Positions 12,101 through 21,306 of a DNA stretch of 64,000 bases are shown one piece after another. The notes under the pieces are model-generated. The model did not search any database. It saw only the letters and a list, made by a program, of their open reading frames with translations, and had not been told where the DNA came from. Position 1 is the first letter of the stretch; every line of letters begins with the position of its first letter. Location of the stretch: positions 1-64,000 of the forward strand of contig WHVD01000018.1 in NCBI GenBank assembly GCA_015178975.1, read 5' to 3'. The DNA is from Hysterangium stoloniferum. Lineage: Eukaryota; Basidiomycota; Agaricomycetes; Hysterangiales; Hysterangiaceae. The translations under genes and the position numbers were made by a program.

Positions 12101-12654
12101 TAGGCGTCGAGCGGGCTCGATACAGTCTCGCCGCCTCCTCCGCCGAAGCAAAACGGAGGGTACCGGGCATCGACTTGCGGCCGCGACTCTGGCCCTTCCC
12201 CTTTCTCAAATTATGACAGCTCCGGCTGCGTATGAGTGTTTGGATATCCAGGGATGATGTTCGCGTTGACGGTGTGGGTGAAGGAAGTCGTGATAGCGAT
12301 AATGGGTTGTTTTCTTGCGTGGAGGTAGTCATTCCGATCGTCGTCGTATCCAAGTTCGAGTTCAAACTGGATCGCAGCTTTTGGGGTGATCGTGGGTGAG
12401 CGTGCTGCTGTCGTTGGCTTTGTGGATGTCGTGGTGATGGTGGTGGTAGTAGTGATCGTGTGTTTGGATGGAGAAGAAATCGGGAAGGACTTTGAGGATG
12501 AGTTGGGAGGCTTGTATGAAGATGGCGTGGCTGCTGCTCTAGTAGCAGACGTGAGGGTCGTATTGATCCGAGTAGTCACAGGCGCAGATGGCATTGTCAG
12601 GAGGAGGCTGCACATGGATAGAAGGGGATTTGACCGTGACAAAGACGTTTTCAA
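9161..12654 (-). pseudogene. Low-complexity Ser/Pro/Gly-rich protein gene, broken
   Basis: On the minus strand a chain of long open stretches (12654-12211, 12365-11877, 11650-11009, 11154-10537, 10540-9701 and about 9600-9161) encodes one type of sequence: Ser-, Pro-, Gly- and Ala-rich with blocks such as MARVASPTPTPHIARVSSP, TLRFASAEEAARLYRARSTP and GETLKSTGSVSSLGSTSMDC at the C-terminus. I do not recognise the family. The last block is interrupted by an in-frame TAG at 9367-9365. Frames change between blocks; some changes may be introns, others damage. The 5' end runs directly into the minisatellite at 12.64 kb. The N-terminal part has a paralogous fragment at 20899-21306. Probably a pseudogene. 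Confidence 0.5.
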
Positions 12655-14632
12655 ACAGCGATGACGTTTATGAATGGCGACGAAGAGGTTGTGGAACGGC
12701 GAAGATGTTTTCTAACAGCGATGACGTTTATGAACGGTGACGAAGACATTTTGGAACGGCGAAGATGTTTTCAAACAGCGATGACGTTTTGGAATGGCGA
12801 AGATGTTTTCGGACAGCGATGACGTTTTGGAACGGCGACGAAGTTTTGGAACAGCGATGAGACACTTTCGAACGGCAGTAACAAAGACGTTTTCAAACAG
12901 CGATGACGTTTATGAACGGCGATGTGGAACGGCGAAGATGTTTTCTAACAGCGATGAGACACTTTTGAACGGTGACAAAGAACTTTCAAACAGCGATGAC
13001 GTTTTGGAACGGAGAAGATGTTTTCGGACAGCGATGACGTTTATGAACAGCGACGAAGACGTTTTGGAATGGAGAAGATGTTTTCGAACAGCGATGAGAC
13101 ACTTTCGTACGGCGGTGACAAAGACATTTTCAAACAGCGATGACGTTTATGAACGGCGACAAAGAGGTTGTGGAACGGCGAAGATGTTTTCTAACGGCGA
13201 TGACGTTTATGAACGGCGATGAAGACATTTTGGAACGGCGAAGATGTTTTCGAATAGCGATGAGACACTTTCGAACGGTGACAAAGACGTTTTCAAACAG
13301 CGATGACGTTTATGAACGGCGACTAAGGGATTTTTGAATAGTGACAAAGAAGTTTTTCAATAGCGAAGACGATGTTTTAAGGCAAAGGCGACGGTTTGAA
13401 CGGCGAAGACACCCTTTCAATGCCATGCGCAACGGTGATCAAGATCATTACGACGAAGAGCCATGGGCGGCAAAGATTGGAGGTTGAGTGGCATTTCGGA
13501 CGGTGATGAAGATATTTTGGGACGACGACGAAGAGGTTTTGGGATGGTGATGAAGATGTTTTGGGACGGCAATGAAGAGGTTTTGGGACGGCAATGAAGA
13601 GGTTTTGGGATGGCGATGAAGAGGTTTTGGACGGTGACAAAGAGGTTTTGGTGTTTTGAACGGCGATGAAGACATTTGATCAACATTTTGAATGGCGACG
13701 ACAATAATGCTTGTCAATGGTGAAACGGCGAAGGGGAGGATTTGACAACGGCAATGAAGACCATTTTGATTAGTGTTTTCAACGGCGACGAAGACGTTTG
13801 ATCAGTATTTTGAACGGCGATGAAGATGTTTGATCGGTATTTTGAACGGTGACGAGGCATTTTGATTAGTGTTTTGAACGACGACAAAGACATTTGGTCG
13901 GTATTTTGAATGGCGATGACGATAACGTTTGCTAACGGTGAAATGGCGAAGAAGACCATTTATATTAGTGTTTTTGAACGGCGACGAAGACGTTTGATCG
14001 GTATTTTGAACAGCGACGAAGACGTTTGATCGGTATTTTGAACGGCGACGACAATAATGTTTGCCAACGGTGAAACAGCGAAGGAGAGGATTTGACAACG
14101 GCGACGAAGACCATTTTGATTAGTGTTTTGAACGACGACGAAGACCTTTTCATCGGTATTTTGAACGGTGACGACTATAACGTTGACAATGGTCAAACAG
14201 TGAAGAAGACATTTTGAAACGGTGATGAAGACGTTTTGATTAGTGTTTTGAACGGCGACCACAATAATGTTTGTCAATGGTGAAACAGCGAAGGAGAGGA
14301 TTTGACAACGGCGATGAAGACCATTTTGATTGGTGTTTTGAACGACGATGAAGACGTTTTGATCAGTATTTTGAACGGCGACGACAATAACGTTTGCCAA
14401 CGGTGAAACGATGAGGTAGACGATTTTAAACAGCGATGAAGACGATTTTGATCAGTGGTTTTGAACGGCGACGAAGACAATTTCGAGGATGTGTCAACGG
14501 TGGAGGGGCAACAGTTTGAATGGCGAAGAGGATGTTTGAAACGGCAAAGACGGTATTTTGAACGGCGAAGGCGACGGTTCGGACAGCGAAGACACCCCTC
14601 TTGACGCCGTGCGCGAACGAGGTCTCGTTCGC
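12640..14632. repeat. Degenerate AACGGCGAYGAAGA minisatellite array
   Basis: About 2 kb of imperfect tandem units of 30-40 bp. Each is built on AACGGCGA(C/T)GAAGA followed by a T-rich link such as CGTTTTGATCAGTATTTTG. In the second half, larger blocks repeat: the phrase AACGGTGAAACRGCGAAGG recurs near 13725, 14070 and 14280, suggesting higher-order units of roughly 125 and 215 bp. Many short reading frames on both strands are by-products of repeats lacking stop codons, and I do not consider them genes. Single or few copies of the core also occur at 8.9 kb, 38.0 kb and 43.5 kb. Confidence 0.75.
14613..14632. other. Perfect inverted repeat at array edge
   Basis: GCGAACGAG and CTCGTTCGC form a perfect 9-bp stem around a GT spacer, exactly where the minisatellite ends. 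It may be an array boundary or recombination point; no known element end is matched. Confidence 0.5.
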
Positions 14633-15033
14633 GGGGGGAATACCCATAGGTCACATCATTATAAGTAATTATAATTATCAAGGCTGCTAGCCAAAAAATA
14701 CTTTCAATGAGTCTTATATTTGTAGTATTTCCATATTTGGAGCTGATGTAATGAAATTGTATTTCCACAATCCATATATAATAAAACATACTCACAAATA
14801 CTTTTGATACTTTTGCATTTTTATCCTCTGAATTATCAAGAAAATACATCTGAAGTACCAAACATTGGAAAGGTTTTTTGAGTCACTGTATACATATGTT
14901 ACTTGATGATTGGATCTACTTTGGAGTAATATCATTGTGAGAGGCAAAACCTTCTTACTATAAAAAAAGCAAAAGTGACTCTGCAAAAGACAGACCATTG
15001 CTAACAATATAGTATATAGAAATAAGAGATCCA
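14633..15033. other. Intergenic, downstream of the NLR gene
   Basis: AT-rich sequence without a recognisable gene. It should contain the 3' untranslated region and poly(A) signal of the minus-strand NLR gene; several AATAAA-like motifs exist but none is decisive. Confidence 0.4.
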
Positions 15034-18000
15034 CTAACCTTGGCATCCTTGCCAATGTTTTCCATGGGCCATACAACTCAAGTCAAGCTCAATAGCTTTT
15101 CGGGAGATAATAAGTCTAGTAAATGGGGTATAAAATGGCTCTCGAGAACCAGGTGGTACCCAAAATAAAAGCCGGTTGTTGGGTCCCTTCATCCATCCTT
15201 CACTATCCAGTGTGAATGAAGTCCGCCAGTAATCTGTTAAGGAGATACCTTTCAGAAGCTGCGCCATGTCACAAAGTGCATGACCACTGCACGATGAAAA
15301 GCTAACTGAGAGTCGCATGATGACGCCGGAAAGCTGGATGGTCTTGTCACCAGAACCGGACACGATCCCAGTCCCGTCAGACGAAAACGAGACCGAAGAA
15401 ACCGAATCCCTGTGTCCCTCCAACGGCTCCTGCAACGGCTTTCCCGTCGCCGCATCCCAGAGCCGGATGGTCTTGTCATAAGAACCGGACACGATCCGAG
15501 TCCCGTCAGGCGAAAACGAGACCGAATAAACCGAAGACGTGTGTCCCTTTAACGGCTCCTGCAACGGCTTTCCCGTCGCCACATCCCAGAGCCGGATGGT
15601 CTTGTCACGAGAACCGGACACGATCCGAGTCCCGTCAGGGGAAAACGAGACCGAATAAACCGAAGACGTGTGTCCCTCCAACGGCTCCTGCAACGGCTTT
15701 CCCGTCGCCGCATCCCAGAGCCGGATGGTCTTGTCACCAGAACCGGACACGATCCGAGTCCCGTCAGGCGAAAACGAGACCGAATAAACCGAAGACGTGT
15801 GTCCCTCCAACAGCTCCTGAAACGGCTTTCCCGTCGCCGCATCCCAGAGCCGGATGGTCTTGTCATAAGAACCGGACACGATCCGAGTCCCGTCAGGCGA
15901 AAACGAGACCGAACGAACCCAATCCGTGTGTCCCTCCAACGGCTCCTGCACCGGCTTTCCCGTCGCCGCATCCCAGAGCCGGATGGTCTTGTCACGAGAG
16001 CCGGACACGATCCGAGTCCCGTCAGGCGAAAACGAGACCGAAGAAACCCAAGACGTGTGTCCCTCCAACGGCTCCTGCAACGGCTTTCCCGTCGCCGCAT
16101 CCCAGAGCCGGATGGTCTTGTCACCAGAACCGGACACGATCCGAGTCCCGTCAGGGGAAAACGAGACCGAATAAACCGAAGACGTGTGTCCCTGCAACGG
16201 CTCCTGCAACGGCTTTCCCGTCGCCGCATCCCAGAGCCGGATGGTGTTGTCACCAGAACCGGACACGATCCGAGTCCCGTCAGGCGAAAACGAGACCGAA
16301 TGAATACAATCCGTGTGTCCCTCCAACGGCTCCTGCAACGACTTTCCCGTCGCCGCATCCCAGAGCCGGATGGTCTTGTCACCAGAACCGGACACGATCC
16401 GAGTCCCGTCAGCGGAAAACGAGACCGAATGAATCCAATCCGTGTGTCCCTCCAACGGCTCCTGCAACGGCTTTCCCGTCGCCGCATCCCAGAGCCGGAT
16501 GGTCTTGTCATAAGAACCGGACACGATCCGAGTCCCGTCAGGCGACAACGAGACCGAAGAAACCGAAGACGTGTGTCCCTCCAACGGCTCCTGCAACGGC
16601 TTTCCCGTCGCCGCATCCCAGAGCCGGATGGTCTTGTCATAAGAACCGGACACGATCCGAGTCCCGTCAGGCGAAAACGAGACCGAAGAAACCGAAGACG
16701 TGTGTCCCTCCAACGGCTCCTGCAACGGCTTTCCGTCGCCGCATCCCAGAGCCGGATGGTGTTGTCACCAGAACCGGACACGATCCTCGTCCCGTCAGGC
16801 GAAAATGAGACCGAATGAATCCAATCCGTGTGTCCCTCCAACGGCTCCTGCAACGGCTTTCCCGTCGCCGCATCCCAGAGCCGGATGGTGTTGTCACCAG
16901 AACCCGACACGATCCGAGTCCCGTCAGGAGAAAACGAGACCGAATGAATCCAATCCGTGTGTCCCTCCAACGGCTCCTGCAACGGCTTTCCCGTCGCCGC
17001 ATCCCAGAGCCGGATGGTGTTGTCACCAGAACCGGACACGATCCGAGTCCCGTCAGGCGAAAACGAGACCGAAGAAACCCAAGACGTGTGTCCCTCCAAC
17101 GGCTCCTGCAACGGCTTTCCCGTCGCCGCATCCCAGAGCCGGATGGTCTTATCACCAGAACCGGACACGATCCCAGTCCCGTCAGGCGAAAACGAGACCG
17201 AATGAACCCAAGACGTGTGTCCCCGAACTACACTTTGAACAACCGGCCAGTTGAAATTATGCCCACAAGCCAATTGAAGAGTATTAGGATATTTTTCATT
17301 GAATTTGCGTGATATTATGCAGTTACTTGGCGACAATGGAAGTGCTGACAGGTATAGGTGCGGAGTGCTGTATGCAATCGCAACGCCAAACATCTGAATG
17401 AACCTGACAACATCTGATACAGTGGCAGAAACCTCTTTACATCCAGCATGCTCCTACCATGGTCCATTAGCATCTTCCATTGTTTCCATTATTAAACAAT
17501 AATCACTAACCTTTAGCCACTCAGCTATTCGCACAAGTTCTGCTGTGGTGTTACTCGTCAGAGCATCGGCAAGGCTGAGTGCTTCGAGCCAAAATAATAT
17601 ACATTTATCATTGACAAATGATGCCACTTCCTCAACCAGGCGTTTTTCGAGGGCAATTATTTCCTCCTCATTTACCGTTCCATCGCGCGGTGCTTCCAGA
17701 ATGTGTTTCGGCCAGAACCGGCATGAATACGATAGATGAGGAGAGATACATCTCTTGACGGTTTCCTGCAGGCCCGGAATCTGTGCATTGGGGTAGTACG
17801 ACGACTCTATCTCGCAAATGTTAAAACGAAGACCACGTTCTGAGTCAGCCATGACTTGCAACGACGCGAATGCAAGGTCATGTTGCACTTTCGAGACTTC
17901 AACAAAAAATTCTTTACTGAGATTCTTATCTGCCAAGAAATCACGAAATGATGCATGAAGAGGCCGGATGGGGGAAGACGAGTCAGTTACCCCACTCAGA

Positions 18001-20321
18001 AGTGAACCCATGTGGTTCACCACCAAGCCCACGTCATATCGGTCATTGCTGTCTGGGAATTGGGACCGCATGGCCTTCAAAGAAGCCAGGGGAAGAGGTT
18101 CGGCTGCGCCAAGCACTTGACTCATCACTGAACGGAACCTTGATAGGAATTTTGTACGTGGTGTGTCTTCACCTTTAACGCCCTTTACATCATCATCTGG
18201 CAAAATCTGTGACAGAATGAAGTGGTATAAGTTGTTAAGCTTTCGAGGACTGCGCAACATGATATCACGATATTGTTCCATAGGAGTCGAACCACGCGTG
18301 TCTTTGATATATTCGCAAGCAATCCGTGCCCACTCAAAAAGCCCTTCAGCCTTCTTCGCCAGAAATGTGAACTCGTCCTTTCCAAGACTGGTAATCTCTT
18401 TCAGCTTATGCTCGACATAAGTCCGGACGTCATGCTCTCCAGAGTCCTGTGGAATATCATCCATGGAAACTAGTTTGATGTGGTCGACTCCTTTGAACTT
18501 GTCTGATATGTCATCAAGGGGACGGGATGTGACGATGATCCGAAAATTGTCAGGAAGTTTAGTAACACTTGGAATGGCAGGATCATCGAGTTTGCTGGAC
18601 AAAACACGAAGGAGGTGCTCTCGCGTCGCAGCGTCTCCGCTTTCATCCAATGCATCCATGACAATGACTACAGGGCCCGTATGCTGCCCGTGCATTTTCT
18701 TGAGAGGTTCTATTAAAAGCTTGTGCCACTGCTGTACGGTGTCAACCGTACCCTTCAGTTGCGTGTTACCCTTAAGAGCGTTCGCCAGTGCTAGCATCAT
18801 CGCAGGATCGACATCCGCGAGGTCCCGAGCGATAGTCGAGAAGACTTTTTCGTGGCGCTGATCGCTTGCTCTGTTACGGTCGAAGCAGAAGCATGAACCG
18901 AGGGCGCCAACATCCTTGCACCACCGAGCTATCGTGTGAGCGATTGCTGATTTACCTTTGCCTGCAGGACCAGATAGCCACAGGATACGGGGAACGTCAC
19001 CTCCTGTCATGGAGATCCAACCAACGATATCCTTAAGGATCTCTTCACGTGTGTTCGGCAGGCATTGTTTCGTGGTGTTTAACCCAGCGCCACTTGCATA
19101 GACTATCCCGTTAATGTCGAGTGTTTCAGCTGGAGAGACAAATTAGTCAATATCCAGTCAAAGGCACGAAAGTTCCCTGCCTATGTGATGAACGAAGAGC
19201 TCTACGTCTCGAATGGCATTATCTCGGAACTGCTGCATGAGATCATCCAAGACCCTATTGTATTTTTGGATCACGTTGTCCGTCTCTGAGATAATGTTTT
19301 TACCGAGCCTATTCCCTGCCATACGATATGTGAATGAACGTCCGTGAAGCGCGGTAGGACATTGATGGTTGATTACTCACAGAACGTTTTGGTCTCCGAA
19401 TAACGACCGATGAAATCCGCACATTCGAGAGTTTGCTGAACCAGCTTCCCAAAGACAGCATCCATAGACGGGTTCTTGCGCAGCTTCTCTTGTTCTCCAG
19501 CCAGGAAATGGTAGACGCTACCCAGCTTTTTGAGTAGCTCAAGTATAGATGTGTCACGTTCCGCTTGGGCAAGTACCATCTGCGAGAAGTTTTAGGTAGA
19601 AATAAAATTCTGTATGGAAAAATGTACCCTAGAAGCAGCGGAAAGAATTCCCAAGGCCAGCTTGATATATGGATGGACCTAATCAAAAGAAAATGAGCTT
19701 TTCCATTCCAAGAAGCGACAAGACATACATCGCCGATCTCCTTTATCACACTGTCGAACACCTTGAGCGGCTGGAGGTACATCGTTTCAATGTTTTCCAA
19801 AGTATCAATGTCGCCCTCCACGGTACCAAGATAACTTGACACAGACTGGGGATGACCCTGAAGCGTTTTCATCTGACTTGTGCTGTGCTTGGCACCGTCA
19901 AGTGCCCGTTTTGCCTGCTCTGAACAGATTGACGTCTCGGGTGTAGGTCCACTGGAAGTCTCTTCCACCACTAGCAAATCCTAGATATTTGGTCAGATGA
20001 CCACGCAGCGGGATATGGTAAATCACCTACTTCAGTAGGACTAGTAGAGGGATGGGGGCAACCAGGTCTAGAACGACCAAAATACTTTGGAGATATCGGT
20101 GTCACAACAGTATACAGCATCCATCTGGACATACCAAACTATCCTTAACCGTGCGCAGGGATTGTTTGATGTGGCTTCTTAGCTGAGGTTGGTCGAGAAA
20201 TGCATCAGGAGATAAGCCTTCAAAATCAGATCTCAGAACTACCTACTCTTTGAAGACACTTTTCCTGCAAAACTGGAACACGAGAGTCACGCTGAGCGAG
20301 ATTATCATTGTCCTCACTCAT
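15034..20321 (-). CDS. NACHT-WD40 NLR-like protein (frameshifted)
   Basis: A NOD-like receptor of the fungal type. Minus-strand exons I infer: 20321-20243 and 20217-20135 (uncertain, see findings), 19980-19729, 19678-19628, 19579-19381, 19315-19181, 19129-17458 and 17403-15034. The NACHT domain has Walker A GPAGKGKS and Walker B VVIVMDALDESGD. The N-terminus is a helical region with IKLALGILSAAS and ECADFIGRYSE. Next comes QSTPHLYL-like IAYSTPHLYLSALP, then 15 WD40 repeats and the family's usual tail (KGPNNRLLFWVPPGSREPFY). Such proteins act in heterokaryon incompatibility and innate recognition; the repeats bind ligand and NACHT oligomerises. One base is missing near 16733 in repeat 4, so the annotated frame breaks there. 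Either the allele is damaged or the base is an assembly error. The 19181/19180 junction appears to be a GC-AG intron. Confidence 0.8.
15290..17225 (-). repeat. 15 WD40 repeats of 129 bp
   Basis: The array encodes 43-residue WD40 units of the form GHTxxxxSVSFSPDGTRIVSG, SxDxTIRLWDAATGKPLQEP, LE. Units differ almost only at a few positions: after GHT (SSVS, SSVY, SWVS, SWVH, DWIH, DCIH, DWVR) and before D in SxDKT (G, Y or R). Unit 15, nearest the C-terminus, is degenerate. Because 129 is a multiple of 3 and units lack stops, long shadow reading frames exist in other frames. High identity with change confined to predicted ligand-contact positions is the pattern known for concertedly evolving WD40 repeats of the HNWD family. 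Confidence 0.9.
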
Positions 20322-20357
20322 CACGAATGGCTACAATGAACAGCAAGTTGGAGGGCG

Positions 20358-20485
20358 TGTTAAAAGTGTAGAAAATGAATGGCCAGACTGGGGATTGAAC
20401 CCAGGGCTTCTGCATATATAGCAGGGGTGTTAACCATTACACCACCTGACCCTGGGAAGCACTGCTAGCATTACTCAATCTAACA
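20358..20485 (-). repeat. TRIM long terminal repeat (3' LTR on minus)
   Basis: 128 bp, TGTTA...TAACA ends, appears base-for-base the same as 20641-20768. Contains a 71-nt tRNA-like domain. Confidence 0.88.
20381..20451 (-). tRNA. tRNA-like domain in LTR (Gln-like D arm)
   Basis: On the minus strand a cloverleaf can be drawn. The acceptor stem is GGTCAGG with TCTGGCC (7 bp, two wobbles). The D arm is GTGT/ACAC around AATGGTTA. The T arm is CTGGG/CCCAG with loop TTCAATC, and the variable region is short. The anticodon arm is poor: CTGC/GCAG around TATATAT, without the invariant U33. The D-arm sequence resembles tRNA-Gln. Both internal Pol III promoter boxes are intact. I regard it as a tRNA-derived promoter or structural module, not a working decoder. 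Confidence 0.5.
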
Positions 20486-20628
20486 CACTCCCTTAATGCT
20501 AGCACTCAACTATACTATAAGCAGATATAGGTCCTCTCTGGCTCTTTTGTCCAGACTTGTCCACTATACCATACACAAATATAGCTGTTCACTCTACACA
20601 CAGGAACCATGCCCTATAGCACACAGCG

Positions 20629-20640
20629 GGGCCCATAACC
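20629..20640 (-). promoter_or_regulatory. Primer-binding site of the TRIM
   Basis: GGTTATGGGCCC on the minus strand lies immediately after the 5' LTR. It is complementary to the anticodon stem-loop of initiator Met tRNA (GGGCCCATAACC), as in half-tRNA priming known for Drosophila copia. The same motif precedes the Copia gag remnant at 60523. Confidence 0.65.
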
Positions 20641-20768
20641 TGTTAAAAGTGTAGAAAATGAATGGCCAGACTGGGGATTGAACCCAGGGCTTCTGCATAT
20701 ATAGCAGGGGTGTTAACCATTACACCACCTGACCCTGGGAAGCACTGCTAGCATTACTCAATCTAACA
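20641..20768 (-). repeat. TRIM long terminal repeat (5' LTR on minus)
   Basis: Appears identical to 20358-20485. Bordered on the right by the target duplication GGGCG. Confidence 0.88.
20664..20734 (-). tRNA. tRNA-like domain in LTR, second copy
   Basis: Same 71 nt as 20381-20451, carried by the other LTR; same fold and same weak anticodon arm. Confidence 0.5.
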
Positions 20769-20898
20769 GGGCGGGAAGCAGGAAGCGGTAGATCCTCTGG
20801 TTGAGGAGTTAGAAGCCCAGCCGGCGCTAATGGTGAACGCTCAAACCTCGCTGCTGCCTCGTGTTCCGTGGTAATATGGTGTCTCCACTTAAATACAA

Positions 20899-21306
20899 TT
20901 ATGTGGCCGTTTCGGGGGTGGAGAAGGAGGCTTGGGCGTTGGACACTGCGAGGGAGAACATGTCGTTTGCTCGGAGCGTGAGGGAAAACGTGTCGTCGAA
21001 TTCGAGTTCAAGCTGGATCGCGGGTTTTGGGGTGATCGTGGGTGAGGGTGCTAGTGTGGTTGGGTTTGTGGATGTGGTGGTGGTGGTGGTGGTGGTAATG
21101 GTGTGTTTGGATGGAGAAAAAATGGGGGAGGACTTCGAGGGCGAGTTGGCAGGCTTCTGTGAAGATGGCGCGGCTGCTCTACTAGCAGACGTCAGGGTCG
21201 TATTGATCCCAGTAGTCATCAGCGCGGATGGCTTCGTCAAAAAACACCTCGACTTGCCATACGCGTTTCCACTCGTCAAGGTCTGGCCGTTACTACGGCG
21301 GCTCAT
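20899..21306 (-). pseudogene. N-terminal fragment paralogous to 12.3-12.65 kb
   Basis: From ATG at 21306 the minus strand encodes MSRRSNGQTLTSGNAYGKSR followed by a Thr/Ser-rich stretch (INTTLTSASRAAAPSSQKPA, a run of threonines, SPTITPKPAIQLELEF). The region from about 21230 to 21010 matches 12600-12360 closely in both DNA and protein (same order, small differences). This copy keeps an N-terminal start that the 12-kb copy has lost to the minisatellite, but it stops early at 20899. Function unknown. Probably a partial duplicate. Confidence 0.45.

Larger units (their letters stand above)
20358..20768 (-). mobile_element. Complete miniature LTR retroelement (TRIM)
   Basis: Two 128-bp direct repeats (20358-20485 and 20641-20768), which appear identical, flank 155 bp of non-coding sequence. 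Each repeat begins TGTTA and ends TAACA. The whole is flanked by a 5-bp target duplication GGGCG (20353-20357 and 20769-20773). On the minus strand the first internal bases are GGTTATGGGCCC, complementary to the anticodon arm of initiator Met tRNA, a plausible primer-binding site. The internal 3' end is purine-rich (AAGGGAG) next to the other LTR. The element cannot encode protein and would depend on a Copia-type partner. It sits just upstream of the NLR gene start, 36 bp away. Repeat identity suggests a recent insertion. Confidence 0.88.

Noticed and set aside
13377..14400. Minus-strand frames with NTDQTSSSPFK-like repeats as proteins
   Set aside because: They follow the minisatellite unit, shift frame with it, and have no start context or domain.
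16667..17155. Arg/Ser/Cys-rich minus-strand frame as a separate gene
   Set aside because: It is the WD40 repeat read in the wrong frame; the true frame gives clear WD40 motifs.
15670..17312. Long + strand open frames (up to ~380 codons) across the WD40 array
   Set aside because: They are shadows: a 129-bp stop-free repeat keeps several frames open. The Arg-rich translation repeats with the unit and has no domain.
17454..17456. Premature TAG between NACHT and WD40 parts of the NLR
   Set aside because: A 54-bp GT-AG intron (17457-17404) removes it and keeps phase, giving the expected YSTPHLYLSALP junction.
20381..20451. Functional tRNA gene
   Set aside because: The anticodon loop lacks U33 and the arm is short; two matching copies lie exactly within LTRs.
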